DNA of 32,540 nt from contig NZ_FNHN01000023.1 in assembly GCF_900103525.1 (NCBI RefSeq), positions 1 through 32,540 on the forward strand, given 5' to 3'. A program made the position numbers and the translations under genes. The notes below the pieces were generated by a model. The model was not told where the DNA came from, searched no databases, and saw only the letters and a list, made by a program, of their open reading frames with translations. Numbering within the stretch: position 1 is the first letter of the stretch; every line of letters starts with the position of its first letter. Positions 23,881-31,735 of the stretch are shown piece by piece. The stretch is from Bacillus sp. OK048. Its GTDB lineage: Bacteria > Bacillota > Bacilli > Bacillales > Cytobacillaceae.

Positions 23881-23943
23881 CTTAAAGTAACGGGTGCAAG
23901 AGTTGAACAAGGCGATCAACAAAACTGATCGTCATTTCTTTTT
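23881..23943 (+). repeat. Cassette-array repeat D (right half missing)
   Basis: Left flank CTTAAAGTAACGGGTGCAAG with hairpin GCGATCA / TGATCGTC and TTTCTTTTTTT. The right flank with GCAGGTTAG is lost before the next gene. Confidence 0.8.
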
Positions 23944-24010
23944 TTCGAAAACGATTGAATATTATGTTAATGTTAGGTTTGAACAGATATTAAGGAGGAA
24001 ATTCACTCTT

Positions 24011-24586
24011 ATGATTAAAATTGTTGGACAAAAAATTGAATTAAAAGAAGCTAGTCAACAAGATATTGATGATATATATTATTGGAAATATGAAGATAGG
24101 CAACAAGAAGCGAAGAAGTGGAATGGTCCTTACATACCTGAATCTAAAATGACAAAAGAAGAATTTCAAAAAAATTGGGAGAAAGACTACGAAATTGCTC
24201 CCAACACTCCAGATACACTAATCATTTTTGTAGGGCATAAATTGATTGGAACAGTAGGCTCTTATTGGGTAGATAAAAACACTAATTGGTTAGATAAAAA
24301 CACTAATTGGTTAGAAACTGGTATAGTTATTTATGATAAAAATTACTGGAATGGTGGTTATGGAACTGAGGCTTATAAACTTTGGATTGATTTCCTATTC
24401 GGTTCTACTGATTTACATCGGTTAGGAATGTCAACTTGGTCAGGAAATGTAGGAATGATGAAGGTAGCAGAAAAAATTGGAATGAAAGAAGAAGCGAGAA
24501 TAAGACAAGCAAGAATAGTAGATGGTGAATATTTTGATGCAATTAAAATGGGGATTTTACGAAAAGAATGGGAACGGTCTTCTTAA
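24011..24586 (+). CDS. GNAT-family N-acetyltransferase with a 7-residue tandem duplication
   Basis: A RimJ/RimL-like acetyltransferase, 191 residues from ATG 24011 with AAGGAGG twelve bases upstream. The open frame continues upstream into repeat D but that part is not protein-like. Seen: IELKEASQQDIDDIYYWKYE, the acetyl-CoA loop YWNGGYGTEAYKL, HRLGMSTWSGNVGMMKVAEK (asparagine helix) and GMKEEARIRQAR. Residues about 86-99 contain WVDKNTNWLDKNTNW, from a perfect-but-one 21-bp duplication at 24266-24307. Homologues have one such turn, so this lengthens a surface loop near the active site. The TAA stop lies within the flank of repeat E. The substrate is unknown. Confidence 0.88.
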   Translation: MIKIVGQKIELKEASQQDIDDIYYWKYEDRQQEAKKWNGPYIPESKMTKEEFQKNWEKDYEIAPNTPDTLIIFVGHKLIGTVGSYWVDKNTNWLDKNTNWLETGIVIYDKNYWNGGYGTEAYKLWIDFLFGSTDLHRLGMSTWSGNVGMMKVAEKIGMKEEARIRQARIVDGEYFDAIKMGILRKEWERSS

Positions 24587-24675
24587 AGTAACGGGTAGCA
24601 ATAGTTGAAAACCAGGGCTGTCGTGGTGGCAGCTTTTTTCTTATTGTGCTAACGGTACAGGTTAGTGGAAGTAGG
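24580..24675 (+). repeat. Cassette-array repeat E
   Basis: Left flank CTTAAAGTAACGGGTAGCA (containing the GNAT stop codon), hairpin GGCTGTC-GTGGT-GGCAGC, TTTTTTC, right flank TGTGCTAACGGTACAGGTTA. Confidence 0.85.
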
Positions 24676-24744
24676 ATTTCTTAATTCTTTTACAGAATAA
24701 CAGTTAATGGTAGTAAGTAACGTGCAAATTCGAGGAGAAGTATT

Positions 24745-25314
24745 ATGGAAATATCATTAATTAGACACGGAAAATCACAACTAACTGAAAATGATAAAAT
24801 AAGTGGTTGGTAATTTAAGAAGTGGGTTGAAAAGTATGATTACAATGGAGTTATTGAAGAGTCAACCTATCCCTTGGCAACCCTTGAAAAAGTTGCAACT
24901 GCAAATATTGTTATAACCAGTGATTTAAAAAGGGCTGTTGAGTCAGCAAGATTATTAAATCCAGTAACGAATATCATTTCTGATCCTTTATTCCGAGAAA
25001 CTGAGTTACCTTCTAATTCATCCCAATTATTTAATGTAAAATTAAAGCCAAGTATTTGGGCGATTGTATTAAGAATACTATGGTTCAGTGGATATTCAAC
25101 CGATTGCGAGTCTTTGAATCAAGCAAAATTCAGGGCAAATAAGGCATCACAACTGCTAATTGATTACGCTAATAAAAACAAATCGGTGGTTTTAGTTGGA
25201 CACGGTTTTTTTAATATTTTAATTGCTAAAGAGTTACAGAAAAAGGGCTGGAAAGGTTCAAGAAAAAGGGATGCAAAGCATTGGAATTGTATGACATTTT
25301 TCTTGTTCCACTAA
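24745..25314 (+). pseudogene. Histidine phosphatase-superfamily gene with a nonsense codon
   Basis: ATG 24745 (ribosome site GAGGAG) begins MEISLIRHGKSQLTENDKI, with the catalytic RHG triplet, then meets TAA at 24811-24813 after 22 codons. The same frame stays open afterwards to 25314 with family features: ITSDLKRAVESARLLN, DPLFRETELPS, and VVLVGHGFFNILIAKEL with the second catalytic His. There is only one lesion, so the inactivation is recent, or the stop is a sequencing or base-call change (a Gln or Glu codon would fit). The stop at 25312-25314 is formed inside repeat F. It would be a phosphoglycerate-mutase-like phosphatase of unknown substrate, like the intact one at 26255. Confidence 0.8.
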
Positions 25315-25335
25315 CGGAGTAGGATAGTAAAATAA
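25309..25335 (+). repeat. Cassette-array repeat F (right half only)
   Basis: CCACTAACGGAGTAGGATAGT, a degenerate right flank directly at the end of the phosphatase frame. Confidence 0.55.
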
Positions 25336-25366
25336 GGTTTCAAACTATTCAGGGGGAGGTTTTGTA

Positions 25367-25445
25367 ATAGAAAAAAAATAGACAAGCCATTATTTGGGCT
25401 GTCATCGCTACTGTTCTTGTTTTAATTTGGCTTCTTACAAGATAA
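25367..25445 (+). pseudogene. Decayed small membrane peptide gene
   Basis: GGGGGAGG is followed seven bases later by ATA where a start is expected, then GAA and a run of A. One base fewer in the A tract would give a 25-residue peptide beginning MEKNRQAIIWAVIATVL and ending LLTR, a typical single membrane helix. Two small lesions (ATG to ATA, an extra A) are therefore needed. It lies between repeat halves F and F2, like another array unit. Confidence 0.35.
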
Positions 25446-25525
25446 GGCTTATTGAACGGGTGCCTTAGCACAACAGGAGTTCGTCATTCTGCGGTCTACT
25501 TCAACTGACGATCCAGGTTAGTATC
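25446..25525 (+). repeat. Cassette-array repeat F2 (degenerate)
   Basis: Left flank GGCTTATTGAACGGGTGC, central part without a strong hairpin, right flank TTCAACTGACGATCCAGGTT. The most diverged full-length copy. Confidence 0.6.
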
Positions 25526-25608
25526 GGATGCATTAAAGTAAAAAAATGTTGTTATTACCAATGGAAGATTATATAAATAGAAGGCAATTAGGATGCGTAG
25601 GGGAGAAA

Positions 25609-26106
25609 ATGGAATCTAGGCTAATTATCATACGAGGAAACTCTGGGAGTGGAAAAACAACGACTGCGAAAAGTCTTCAAAGTCATTTGGGGCATGGAAC
25701 GCTCTTGGTTTCTCAGGATGTCGTTCGCCGTGAAATGTTGAAGGTTCACGATAGAGAAGGGAACCTTTCAATTGATTTGATTCGCAAAATCGCAGAATAT
25801 GGTAAAGATAAATGTGATTTTGTAATTGTCGAAGGAATCTTGTATAAAAGTCGTTATGGTGAAATGCTGAATAACTTAATCCAGTTCTATAACCAAAAGA
25901 CATATACTTATTATTTTGATTTATCCTTTGAGGAAACAGTCATACGTCACAACTCTAGTTCGAAAAAGATGGAATTCGGAGAAGATTCTTTAAGTGCCTG
26001 GTGGAATCCAAACGATTATCTTGGCGTGGATGGAGAAACAATTTTGACTAATGATATGTCACAGAACGATGTATTGAAACTGATTTTAAATCAACTGCAA
26101 GAGTAA
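25609..26106 (+). CDS. P-loop kinase / AAA-type ATPase, small-molecule kinase-like
   Basis: A 165-residue nucleotide-binding protein of the adenylate-kinase-like fold. Walker A is GNSGSGKTTTA, near residue 10. The middle shows LVSQDVVRREMLKVHDR and a Walker B-like DFVIVEGILY. The C-terminal half holds YYFDLSFEETVIRH, then a lid-like segment with WWNPNDYLG. Proteins of this shape in Bacillus are usually annotated as kinases of unknown substrate (shikimate, gluconate or antibiotic kinase-like). ATG 25609 is chosen with AGGGGAG close upstream; the longer frame from 25546 has no ribosome site and begins beside repeat F2. It is a single-gene unit ending before repeat G. Confidence 0.82.
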   Translation: MESRLIIIRGNSGSGKTTTAKSLQSHLGHGTLLVSQDVVRREMLKVHDREGNLSIDLIRKIAEYGKDKCDFVIVEGILYKSRYGEMLNNLIQFYNQKTYTYYFDLSFEETVIRHNSSSKKMEFGEDSLSAWWNPNDYLGVDGETILTNDMSQNDVLKLILNQLQE

Positions 26107-26132
26107 TTATTCGATTGGTTTGAAATACTAAT

Positions 26133-26216
26133 GTTCTTCAACTATCAGGGGCGATTCTTCAATAAAGAAGGGTCGCCTTTTCCTTATTGAAGTAACGGGG
26201 CAGGTTAGTGGAACAA
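26133..26216 (+). repeat. Cassette-array repeat G
   Basis: Left flank TTCTTCAACTATCAGGGGCG, hairpin GGCGA..CTTC / GAAG..TCGCC, TTTTCC, right flank TTGAAGTAACGGGGCAGGTT. Same hairpin type as copy I. Confidence 0.85.
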
Positions 26217-26254
26217 CCTAAATTGGAAATAGATATTTTGAAAAGGGTGGGAGA

Positions 26255-26833
26255 ATGACCACAATAGGACTAATTAGACACGGAATAACTGAATGGAATT
26301 CTTTAGGTAAGGCACAGGGAATATCTGATATTCCTTTAAATGAGATTGGCAGGAAGCAAGCGTCGGATATTGGAGATAGGCTATCTCAAGAAGATAAATG
26401 GGATATGATTATTACAAGTGACTTATCACGTGCTATTGAAACGGCAAAAATAATTGGAAGTAAACTAGAATTACCTATTAGCCATAATGATAAAAGGGTT
26501 AGAGAGATAAATTGTGGAGAAATTGAAGGAACCACTGAGGAAGAAAGAATCAATAGATGGGGAAGTAAATGGCGTAATTTAGAACTTGGAATGGAAAAGT
26601 TTGAAGATGTATCTAAAAGAGGAGTAGAGTTTTTAGAAGAAATAGTTAGTACATATAACGGGAAACGAATATTGGTAATCAGTCACGGAGCATTAATTGG
26701 ATTAACATTGCAACAATTACTTCCAGAAAAATTTCAAACGACTTATATCGATAATACGTCTATTACTATTTTAAATAATATAGAAGGCAAATGGGATTGT
26801 AATTTATACAATTGTACGAAACATATAAATTAA
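26255..26833 (+). CDS. Histidine phosphatase family protein (PhoE/GpmB-like)
   Basis: An intact member of the phosphoglycerate-mutase-like phosphatase superfamily, 192 residues. Catalytic features are complete: GLIRHGITEWNS (RHG with the phosphohistidine), ITSDLSRAIETAKIIG (phosphate-binding Arg), VREINCGEIEG (acid) and ILVISHGALIG (second His). The ATG at 26255 follows GGGTGGGAG. The family dephosphorylates varied small phosphate esters; PhoE of Bacillus is broad-specificity, GpmB-type members often have unknown substrates. It sits alone between repeats G and H and is distantly related to the broken paralogue at 24745. Confidence 0.92.
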   Translation: MTTIGLIRHGITEWNSLGKAQGISDIPLNEIGRKQASDIGDRLSQEDKWDMIITSDLSRAIETAKIIGSKLELPISHNDKRVREINCGEIEGTTEEERINRWGSKWRNLELGMEKFEDVSKRGVEFLEEIVSTYNGKRILVISHGALIGLTLQQLLPEKFQTTYIDNTSITILNNIEGKWDCNLYNCTKHIN

Positions 26834-26835
26834 CT

Positions 26836-26924
26836 TTCTTCAACTAAAGGGTGTGTTAGCGTAAGTTCGGGGCTGCCATTTTGGCAGCTGTTTTTATTGA
26901 GCTAAAGGAGCAGGTTAGCAATAA
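26836..26924 (+). repeat. Cassette-array repeat H
   Basis: Left flank TTCTTCAACTAAAGGGTGTG, hairpin GCTGCC-ATTTT-GGCAGC, TGTTTTTATT, right flank GAGCTAAAGGAGCAGGTTAG. Confidence 0.85.
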
Positions 26925-26931
26925 GGTTTAT

Positions 26932-26964
26932 AAAAGGGCAACCAAAATATCGGTTTGCCCTTTT
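26932..26964. terminator. Bidirectional terminator after the minus-strand LysR gene
   Basis: AAAAGGGCAA pairs with TTGCCCTTTT across a short loop. A-rich and T-rich flanks on either side allow use on both strands. Confidence 0.7.
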
Positions 26965-26983
26965 CAAAATTGTATTTGTTTTT

Positions 26984-27868
26984 TTAATGGCTTCTTTCAA
27001 CTAAATGTTTAAAAAACTTATTCGCTGCTACTGACAAAGGAATCTCTTTTTTTGTTATTAGCCCAATTTTTCTATTTTCTATTTTTTCATTCAAACGTAC
27101 TTCAAATAATTCACCCTCAGATAATTCTTTCAAAACCAATTCCTTTGTGACAAATGCAATCCCCATTCCGATTTTTGCACATTCAATTAATAATTCAACA
27201 CTTCCAACTTCAATGTCGGGTTTTACATTTAGCTCTTGTTTTTGAAATAGTTGATTTAGAAATCTCCTTGAACTGCTTGTTTCAGAAAAGGAGATTATAG
27301 GGTAGTTGAGCATCTCTTCAAGAGAAAAATGTTTTTTAGCTAAATTTTTATATTTTTTCCCTACAATAAAGGTACTACTAATGCTTAAAAATTCGGTTAG
27401 TTTTATTTGAGATTGATCAATCGGTAAATGAATAACACCAATATCAATAAGTCCGTTTGTTAATTTGTCCAATATCTGAGGCGTAGAACCATGTTGTAGC
27501 TTAATCTGTATTTCTGGAAACATATCTTGGAATGTTTGTATATGAGGCAGTAAAAAATGTTTACATGATGAATCACTACCTCCGATTGTAACATGACCGC
27601 TTTTTAAATTTTTTAGCTCCGAAATCTTTCGCTCCGCGTTATCAATTAATCCAAAAGCTGGGCTAATATATCCAAATAGTGTTTCACCTTCATGTGTCAT
27701 TGTAACTCCTTTTGAGGTTCTAACAAATAATTGAATCCCTAGGCTTTCTTCCAATTGTTTAATGGCATGACTTACGCTTGGTTGTGTTATATATAACTTT
27801 TTTGCAGCTTTACTAAAGTTCTTTTCCATTGCCGAAACATAAAAAACACGATAAAGGTCTAATTGCAT
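26984..27868 (-). CDS. LysR-family transcriptional regulator divergent from aroA
   Basis: A 294-residue LysR regulator from ATG 27868 (AGGTGG upstream); the extra 15 upstream codons in frame are not credible. N-terminal winged helix-turn-helix: LDLYRVFYVSAMEKNFSKAA, TQPSVSHAIKQLEESL, LFVRTSKGVTMTHEG. The effector domain has the common SFSETSSSRRF and KIGMGIAFVTKEL stretches. It is transcribed away from an EPSP synthase gene with 118 bp between the starts. A TATCTT-N16-AAGATA inverted repeat at 27917-27944 in that gap is the likely binding site. By family logic it probably controls aroA and itself. It is related to the LysR protein at 1172, with the same spacing of signature blocks. Confidence 0.92.
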   Translation of the reverse strand: MQLDLYRVFYVSAMEKNFSKAAKKLYITQPSVSHAIKQLEESLGIQLFVRTSKGVTMTHEGETLFGYISPAFGLIDNAERKISELKNLKSGHVTIGGSDSSCKHFLLPHIQTFQDMFPEIQIKLQHGSTPQILDKLTNGLIDIGVIHLPIDQSQIKLTEFLSISSTFIVGKKYKNLAKKHFSLEEMLNYPIISFSETSSSRRFLNQLFQKQELNVKPDIEVGSVELLIECAKIGMGIAFVTKELVLKELSEGELFEVRLNEKIENRKIGLITKKEIPLSVAANKFFKHLVERSH

Positions 27869-27916
27869 GATATAGATACCACCTATAACTGTTATGATTA
27901 ATATTAATTTCATTTA

Positions 27917-27944
27917 TATCTTAATCGTATTTATAATAAAGATA
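27917..27944. promoter_or_regulatory. Candidate LysR operator in the aroA-LysR divergent region
   Basis: TATCTT (27917-27922) and AAGATA (27939-27944) form an AT-rich interrupted dyad in the shared promoter region, as expected for LysR-type sites. The promoters themselves are not clear. Confidence 0.4.
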
Positions 27945-27986
27945 CAGAAAATAATAAATAAATTTGTTAATAAGGGGAGTTCGGAA

Positions 27987-29330
27987 TTGGAAAAGTATAA
28001 TTTTGATGTAAAAGCCCGTAGCCCATGGACACCATTAAAAGGTGTTAATACGATAAGTGTTTCACCAAGTAAAAGGAGAATAGAAGGATCAATTACTATT
28101 CCTGGGAGCAAAAGTTTCACTAATAGAGCACTAATTATAAGTGCTTTAGCTAATGGTAAGTCAAAAGTGAAAGGTATTTTAAAAAGTGACGACTCGTTTT
28201 GGTGTTTAGATTCCTTAAAAAAATTGGGTGTAAATATAGAAATTCAAGGTGAGACAGTTTTCATTGAGGGAAATGGTGGCAAATGGGAATCAGGTAATTT
28301 GTATATTGGTGCAGCAGGGACAATTGCACGATTTTTGCCTGGAGCATTAGCAGTTTCTGGTGAAGGGACGTGGGAATTAGAAGCCAGCGAAAGTATGAGT
28401 AAACGACCTGTTTCACCCTTAGTCGATGCTTTTAGGGAGCTTGGTGCTGAAATAACATATCTAAGTAATGATGGTTACTATCCGTTGTTAGTTCAAGGAA
28501 AAGAATTAACTGGAGGCGAAGTTAGCCTTTCGGGGAATATTTCTAGTCAGTTTATTAGTGGTTTATTGATTGCTGCACCTTATATGAAAGATACAATCAC
28601 AGTCAATATTAAGGATCATATCGTTCAACACTCATATGTACTTTTAACTTTAGAATTAATGGAGAAATTTGGTGCGAAAGTTCAATATGATAATAATCTA
28701 AAAGAAATAGTCGTTTATCCTTCCAAGTACACTCCACAAGATGTAAATTTAGAAGCAGATGTTTCGACCGCTTGTTACTTTCTTGCTCTTGCTGCGGTGA
28801 CAAATGGTAGAATACGAATTGATAATCTAACTTATGAAACAAAACAACCAGATATAAAAATGGTTGATGTCCTAGAACAAATGGGATGTAAAGTAACAAG
28901 GGGCTCGTCTTTTATTGAAATAGAGGGAGTTACTCAATTAAAAGGTGGGTTTGAAATCTCTATGAGGGAGATGTCGGATCAGACATTAACATTGGCAGCT
29001 ATTGCTCCATTTGCAGATGGACCAATAACGATAAAAGATGTTGAACATATACGTCATCATGAATCGAATCGAATTAGTGTAATATGCGAATCACTATCTA
29101 GGTTAGGAATTAAAGTGGAGGAATTTAAAGATGGATTAAAAGTGTATCCAGGTAACCCGAAACCAACTTTACTAAATACGCACGATGATCATAGAGTTGC
29201 AATGTCATTAGCACTTATCGGTTCAAGAGTTGAAGGGATACAAATAAATGATCCAGGATGTGTTTCTAAAACTTGTCCTCAGTATTTTGCGTTGTTGGAG
29301 AGCTTAGGTTTAAACCTAATTCAACATTAA
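27987..29330 (+). CDS. aroA: 5-enolpyruvylshikimate-3-phosphate synthase
   Basis: EPSP synthase joins phosphoenolpyruvate to shikimate-3-phosphate, the sixth step of the shikimate (aromatic) pathway. It has 447 residues from TTG 27987, with AAGGGGAG seven bases upstream; the frame continues upstream through non-coding-like sequence. Substrate-site motifs: GSKSFTNRA (residues 40-48; Lys, Ser, Arg), ISSQFISG, ADVSTACYFL, HHESNRISV, THDDHRVAM and GCVSKTCPQYF. The usual GN-x-GT-x-x-R motif reads GAAGTIAR here (108-115), lacking the Asn. The N-terminus is about 25 residues longer than common. It is not beside other aro genes but in the array with its own LysR regulator, flanked by repeats H and I, so it is probably a second, specialised copy. 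Confidence 0.93.
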   Translation: MEKYNFDVKARSPWTPLKGVNTISVSPSKRRIEGSITIPGSKSFTNRALIISALANGKSKVKGILKSDDSFWCLDSLKKLGVNIEIQGETVFIEGNGGKWESGNLYIGAAGTIARFLPGALAVSGEGTWELEASESMSKRPVSPLVDAFRELGAEITYLSNDGYYPLLVQGKELTGGEVSLSGNISSQFISGLLIAAPYMKDTITVNIKDHIVQHSYVLLTLELMEKFGAKVQYDNNLKEIVVYPSKYTPQDVNLEADVSTACYFLALAAVTNGRIRIDNLTYETKQPDIKMVDVLEQMGCKVTRGSSFIEIEGVTQLKGGFEISMREMSDQTLTLAAIAPFADGPITIKDVEHIRHHESNRISVICESLSRLGIKVEEFKDGLKVYPGNPKPTLLNTHDDHRVAMSLALIGSRVEGIQINDPGCVSKTCPQYFALLESLGLNLIQH

Positions 29331-29352
29331 ATTTTCAAGTGATAATAAAGGA

Positions 29353-29407
29353 CGTTATTGAACTAACCCAGGGCGATTCTTCAGATTATTGTCGCAGGAT
29401 AGTATAA
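29353..29407 (+). repeat. Cassette-array repeat I (shortened)
   Basis: TTATTGAACTAACCCAGGGC, hairpin GGCGATTCTTC-like with ..TTGTCGC, then AGGATAGT. The right flank is reduced. It separates aroA from the next GNAT gene. Confidence 0.6.
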
Positions 29408-29441
29408 GATTAAATAGATTAATTATAGAAAGAGGTATCAT

Positions 29442-29870
29442 ATGAACGAAAACATTCAAGAATTAACAACACAAAAACAATTGAAAGAAGCATTTCCTAT
29501 TCTAAATCAATTACGAAGTGATTTAACCGAAGAGTCATATTTTGAGCTACTCCAAGAAATGCAAAAAGATGGATATAAGTTGTTTGCTCTATATCACAAT
29601 GAAAAAATTGTTTCGTTAGCTGGTGTGAGTTGGAGAATTAATTTCTATAATAAACGCCATCTTTTCATCTATGATTTAGTAACAGATTCAGAACACCGTT
29701 CATTCGGGTATGGTGAAAAACTACTGTCGTATATACATAGTTGGGCAAAAGAACAGGGGGCAGATTATGTAGCATTAGAATCTGGACTCCAACGAATAAA
29801 CGCTCACCGTTTTTATGAAGAAAAGTTAGACTACGATAAATGGTGCTATTCTTTTAGAAAGACACTTTAG
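29442..29870 (+). CDS. GNAT-family N-acetyltransferase
   Basis: A 142-residue acetyltransferase with ATG 29442 and AGAGGT upstream. It shows the fold's core: LFALYHNEKIVSLAGVSW (beta strands), IYDLVTDSEHRSFGYGEKLL (strand 4 and the acetyl-CoA loop, here R-x-x-G-Y-G), then HSWAKEQGADYVALES and NAHRFYEEKLDYDKWCYSF, the usual C-terminal helix and strand. This arrangement is closest to small PhnO/ElaA-like or general GNATs; substrate unknown. It is a single-gene unit between repeats I and J. Confidence 0.9.
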   Translation: MNENIQELTTQKQLKEAFPILNQLRSDLTEESYFELLQEMQKDGYKLFALYHNEKIVSLAGVSWRINFYNKRHLFIYDLVTDSEHRSFGYGEKLLSYIHSWAKEQGADYVALESGLQRINAHRFYEEKLDYDKWCYSFRKTL

Positions 29871-29875
29871 TTTAT

Positions 29876-29972
29876 CCTTATTGTATTACGGGTGCATGGG
29901 TTAAAGCTCCAGCTGCCATTTTTCGGCAGCCTTTTTCTTTTTGTGCTATCGTAGCAGTTTAGCATTCCTGTA
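29876..29972 (+). repeat. Cassette-array repeat J
   Basis: Left flank TATTGTATTACGGGTGCATG, hairpin GCTGCC-ATTTTTC-GGCAGC, TTTTTCTTTTT, right flank GTGCTATCGTAGCAGTTTAG followed by GCATTCCTG, which it shares with copy K. Confidence 0.85.
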
Positions 29973-30069
29973 GATCGTTAAATATCAGGTTTGAAAAAAA
30001 TAAAGCCCCTCAGTAGGATATGAGTATAGATACCACTCTAACTCAGAATCTTAAGGAGGAAGCCCTACT

Positions 30070-31344
30070 ATGAATTTTAAAATGCAAGACAAACAAAATC
30101 AACTAATAGAAAGAATTTCCGATACACATCTTATTGTTGGTATAGACATAGCTCAACAATTTCACGTTGCTCGAGCTGTAAACTTCCGTGGAATTGTAGT
30201 CGGAGATCCCCTTACATTTGTAAATAATGAAGAGGGGTTTGTTAAACTGCAAAATTGGATTGAAAAGTTAAAAAGACTAAAAAATCTAGATACCACAATA
30301 GTAGGTATGGAACCTACTGGCCACTACTGGAAAAACCTATCTAAATGGCTTGTTAAACAAAAAATTGAGGTAGTAACAGTCAATCCCCACCTAGTAAAGA
30401 GAAACAAGGAGAATCGTGATAACACTCAGTCAAAGAGTGATAAAAAAGATGCACTCGTTATCGCTGATATGGTGAAAAACGGCTATTATTCCTTTGTTCG
30501 CCCTTCATCTGAATCCTTTGAGAAACTCAGAGTTTTAATTTCTAATCGTGACGTGATTGTTAAACGTCTCGTAAGCTCTACCAATCAGATCCATAGATGG
30601 GTAGATATTGTGTTTCCAGAACTTAGACAAGTATTTAAAGATGTCACTTGTAAAGGGGCAATCGCAACCCTCCGATTGTTTCCTACTCCTAATGAAATAG
30701 CTTCCTTTGAGCCTCTAGATGTCATGAGGGGATGGAAGTCTTTAATGCAGCGACAACCAGGACCCAAAAAGGCTCAATTACTAATCAATCTAGCAAAATC
30801 CTCGATAGGAACTGGACAAGGACTGGATGCTTATAAGCTCCATTTAGAACAATTACTGGAGGAGTATGACCTCGCCATAAAACAACTCGAAAGAGTTGAA
30901 CAACAAGTTAAAGAAGTTCTCAATAAAATACCATTTGCAAGGAAGCTGCTTATGATTAAAGGTATAAGTGAAATTTCATTAGCTGGAATTTTAGGAGAGG
31001 CTGGAGATCTAAGTGGGTTTTCTCATGGGAATTCTCTATTACGCCATGCAGGACTCCATTTAGCTGAAGCAAGCTCAGGAAAATGGAAAGGGCAGATTGT
31101 CCTCTCAAAACGAGGGAGGTCTAGACTACGGCGTTTCCTCTACCTAGCAACCATGAGCCTTGTGATGAATAACCCTGAGTTTAAAGCTATCCATGCATAT
31201 AATGTGAAGGTCAAGAAGATGAAGAAAATGAAGTCTATCATGAAGTTGGTCGGTAAATTAGCAAGAATTTTTGTAGGTATAGCTAAGCGAAACGAATCTT
31301 ACTGTGCAAATAAATTACAAGAAACAATCCCATTAGCAGCATAA
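30070..31344 (+). CDS. IS110-family (IS1111 group) DEDD transposase
   Basis: A 424-residue recombinase of the bridge-RNA-guided IS110 family. The N-terminal RuvC-like domain carries the DEDD residues: LIVGIDIAQQFH (Asp), VGMEPTGHYW (Glu) and SKSDKKDALVIAD (two Asp). The C-terminal Tnp20 domain has MIKGISEISLAGILGEAGDL and LHLAEASSGKWKGQIVLSKR, with the catalytic serine, then GRSRLRRFLYLATM. All catalytic parts look intact, so it may be active. ATG 30070 follows AAGGAGGAAG; ATG 30082 is a possible alternative. The large 3' non-coding stretch is where IS1111-type elements encode the bridge RNA. Confidence 0.96.
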   Translation: MNFKMQDKQNQLIERISDTHLIVGIDIAQQFHVARAVNFRGIVVGDPLTFVNNEEGFVKLQNWIEKLKRLKNLDTTIVGMEPTGHYWKNLSKWLVKQKIEVVTVNPHLVKRNKENRDNTQSKSDKKDALVIADMVKNGYYSFVRPSSESFEKLRVLISNRDVIVKRLVSSTNQIHRWVDIVFPELRQVFKDVTCKGAIATLRLFPTPNEIASFEPLDVMRGWKSLMQRQPGPKKAQLLINLAKSSIGTGQGLDAYKLHLEQLLEEYDLAIKQLERVEQQVKEVLNKIPFARKLLMIKGISEISLAGILGEAGDLSGFSHGNSLLRHAGLHLAEASSGKWKGQIVLSKRGRSRLRRFLYLATMSLVMNNPEFKAIHAYNVKVKKMKKMKSIMKLVGKLARIFVGIAKRNESYCANKLQETIPLAA

Positions 31345-31735
31345 AAGCAGTATGACTAAAAGTCTTATAGTTAAATAGTTATAGTTATCTTAAATTTTGA
31401 ATGTTGTCTTATTCGTAGGATTTCAAATATGCACGGAGTACCAGGTTTCTTCAACAAAAGGGCACTGTGACCCATCAGTTTAGCATAACTGGCCTCCACC
31501 CCTTGGATAGGCATGACGAAGGAATGAGAGGGCAATTGACCCGTTGAGACATGGGAGGGAAAGCCCCCAGGGGCGGCGTGGAGATGTGCATTATATGGTA
31601 AAATATGGAGTGGTAGCTGACTCCTTTATTTAACTATGCCTTCACGAAGCCAAGATGATCTGAACTCATTTCAATTACCCGTAAATCCAATTACAAGGGT
31701 TATGAAATCCTGCGAATAAGTGAGCATTCAAGAGA
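31345..31735 (+). ncRNA. Probable bridge-RNA region of the IS1111-type element
   Basis: No reading frame is credible here. An 18-bp long-range stem can form between CTTATTCGTAGGATTTCA (31408-31425) and TGAAATCCTGCGAATAAG (31703-31720), with a single G-U. Inside lie shorter helices such as GCCCC-CA-GGGGC in a purine-rich segment (about 31545-31590). Bridge RNA in this position is known for the IS1111 group; the exact ends and guide loops are not determined. Confidence 0.5.

Noticed and set aside
28308..28335. Glyphosate-resistant EPSP synthase from the unusual GAAGTIAR motif
   Set aside because: This position varies naturally between EPSP synthase classes; sensitivity cannot be inferred without assay.
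31436..31465. A further array repeat inside the insertion element (TTCTTCAACAAAAGGGCACT)
   Set aside because: Only a left-flank-like match, inside the probable bridge-RNA region and without hairpin or right flank; likely chance, or a target-related sequence.
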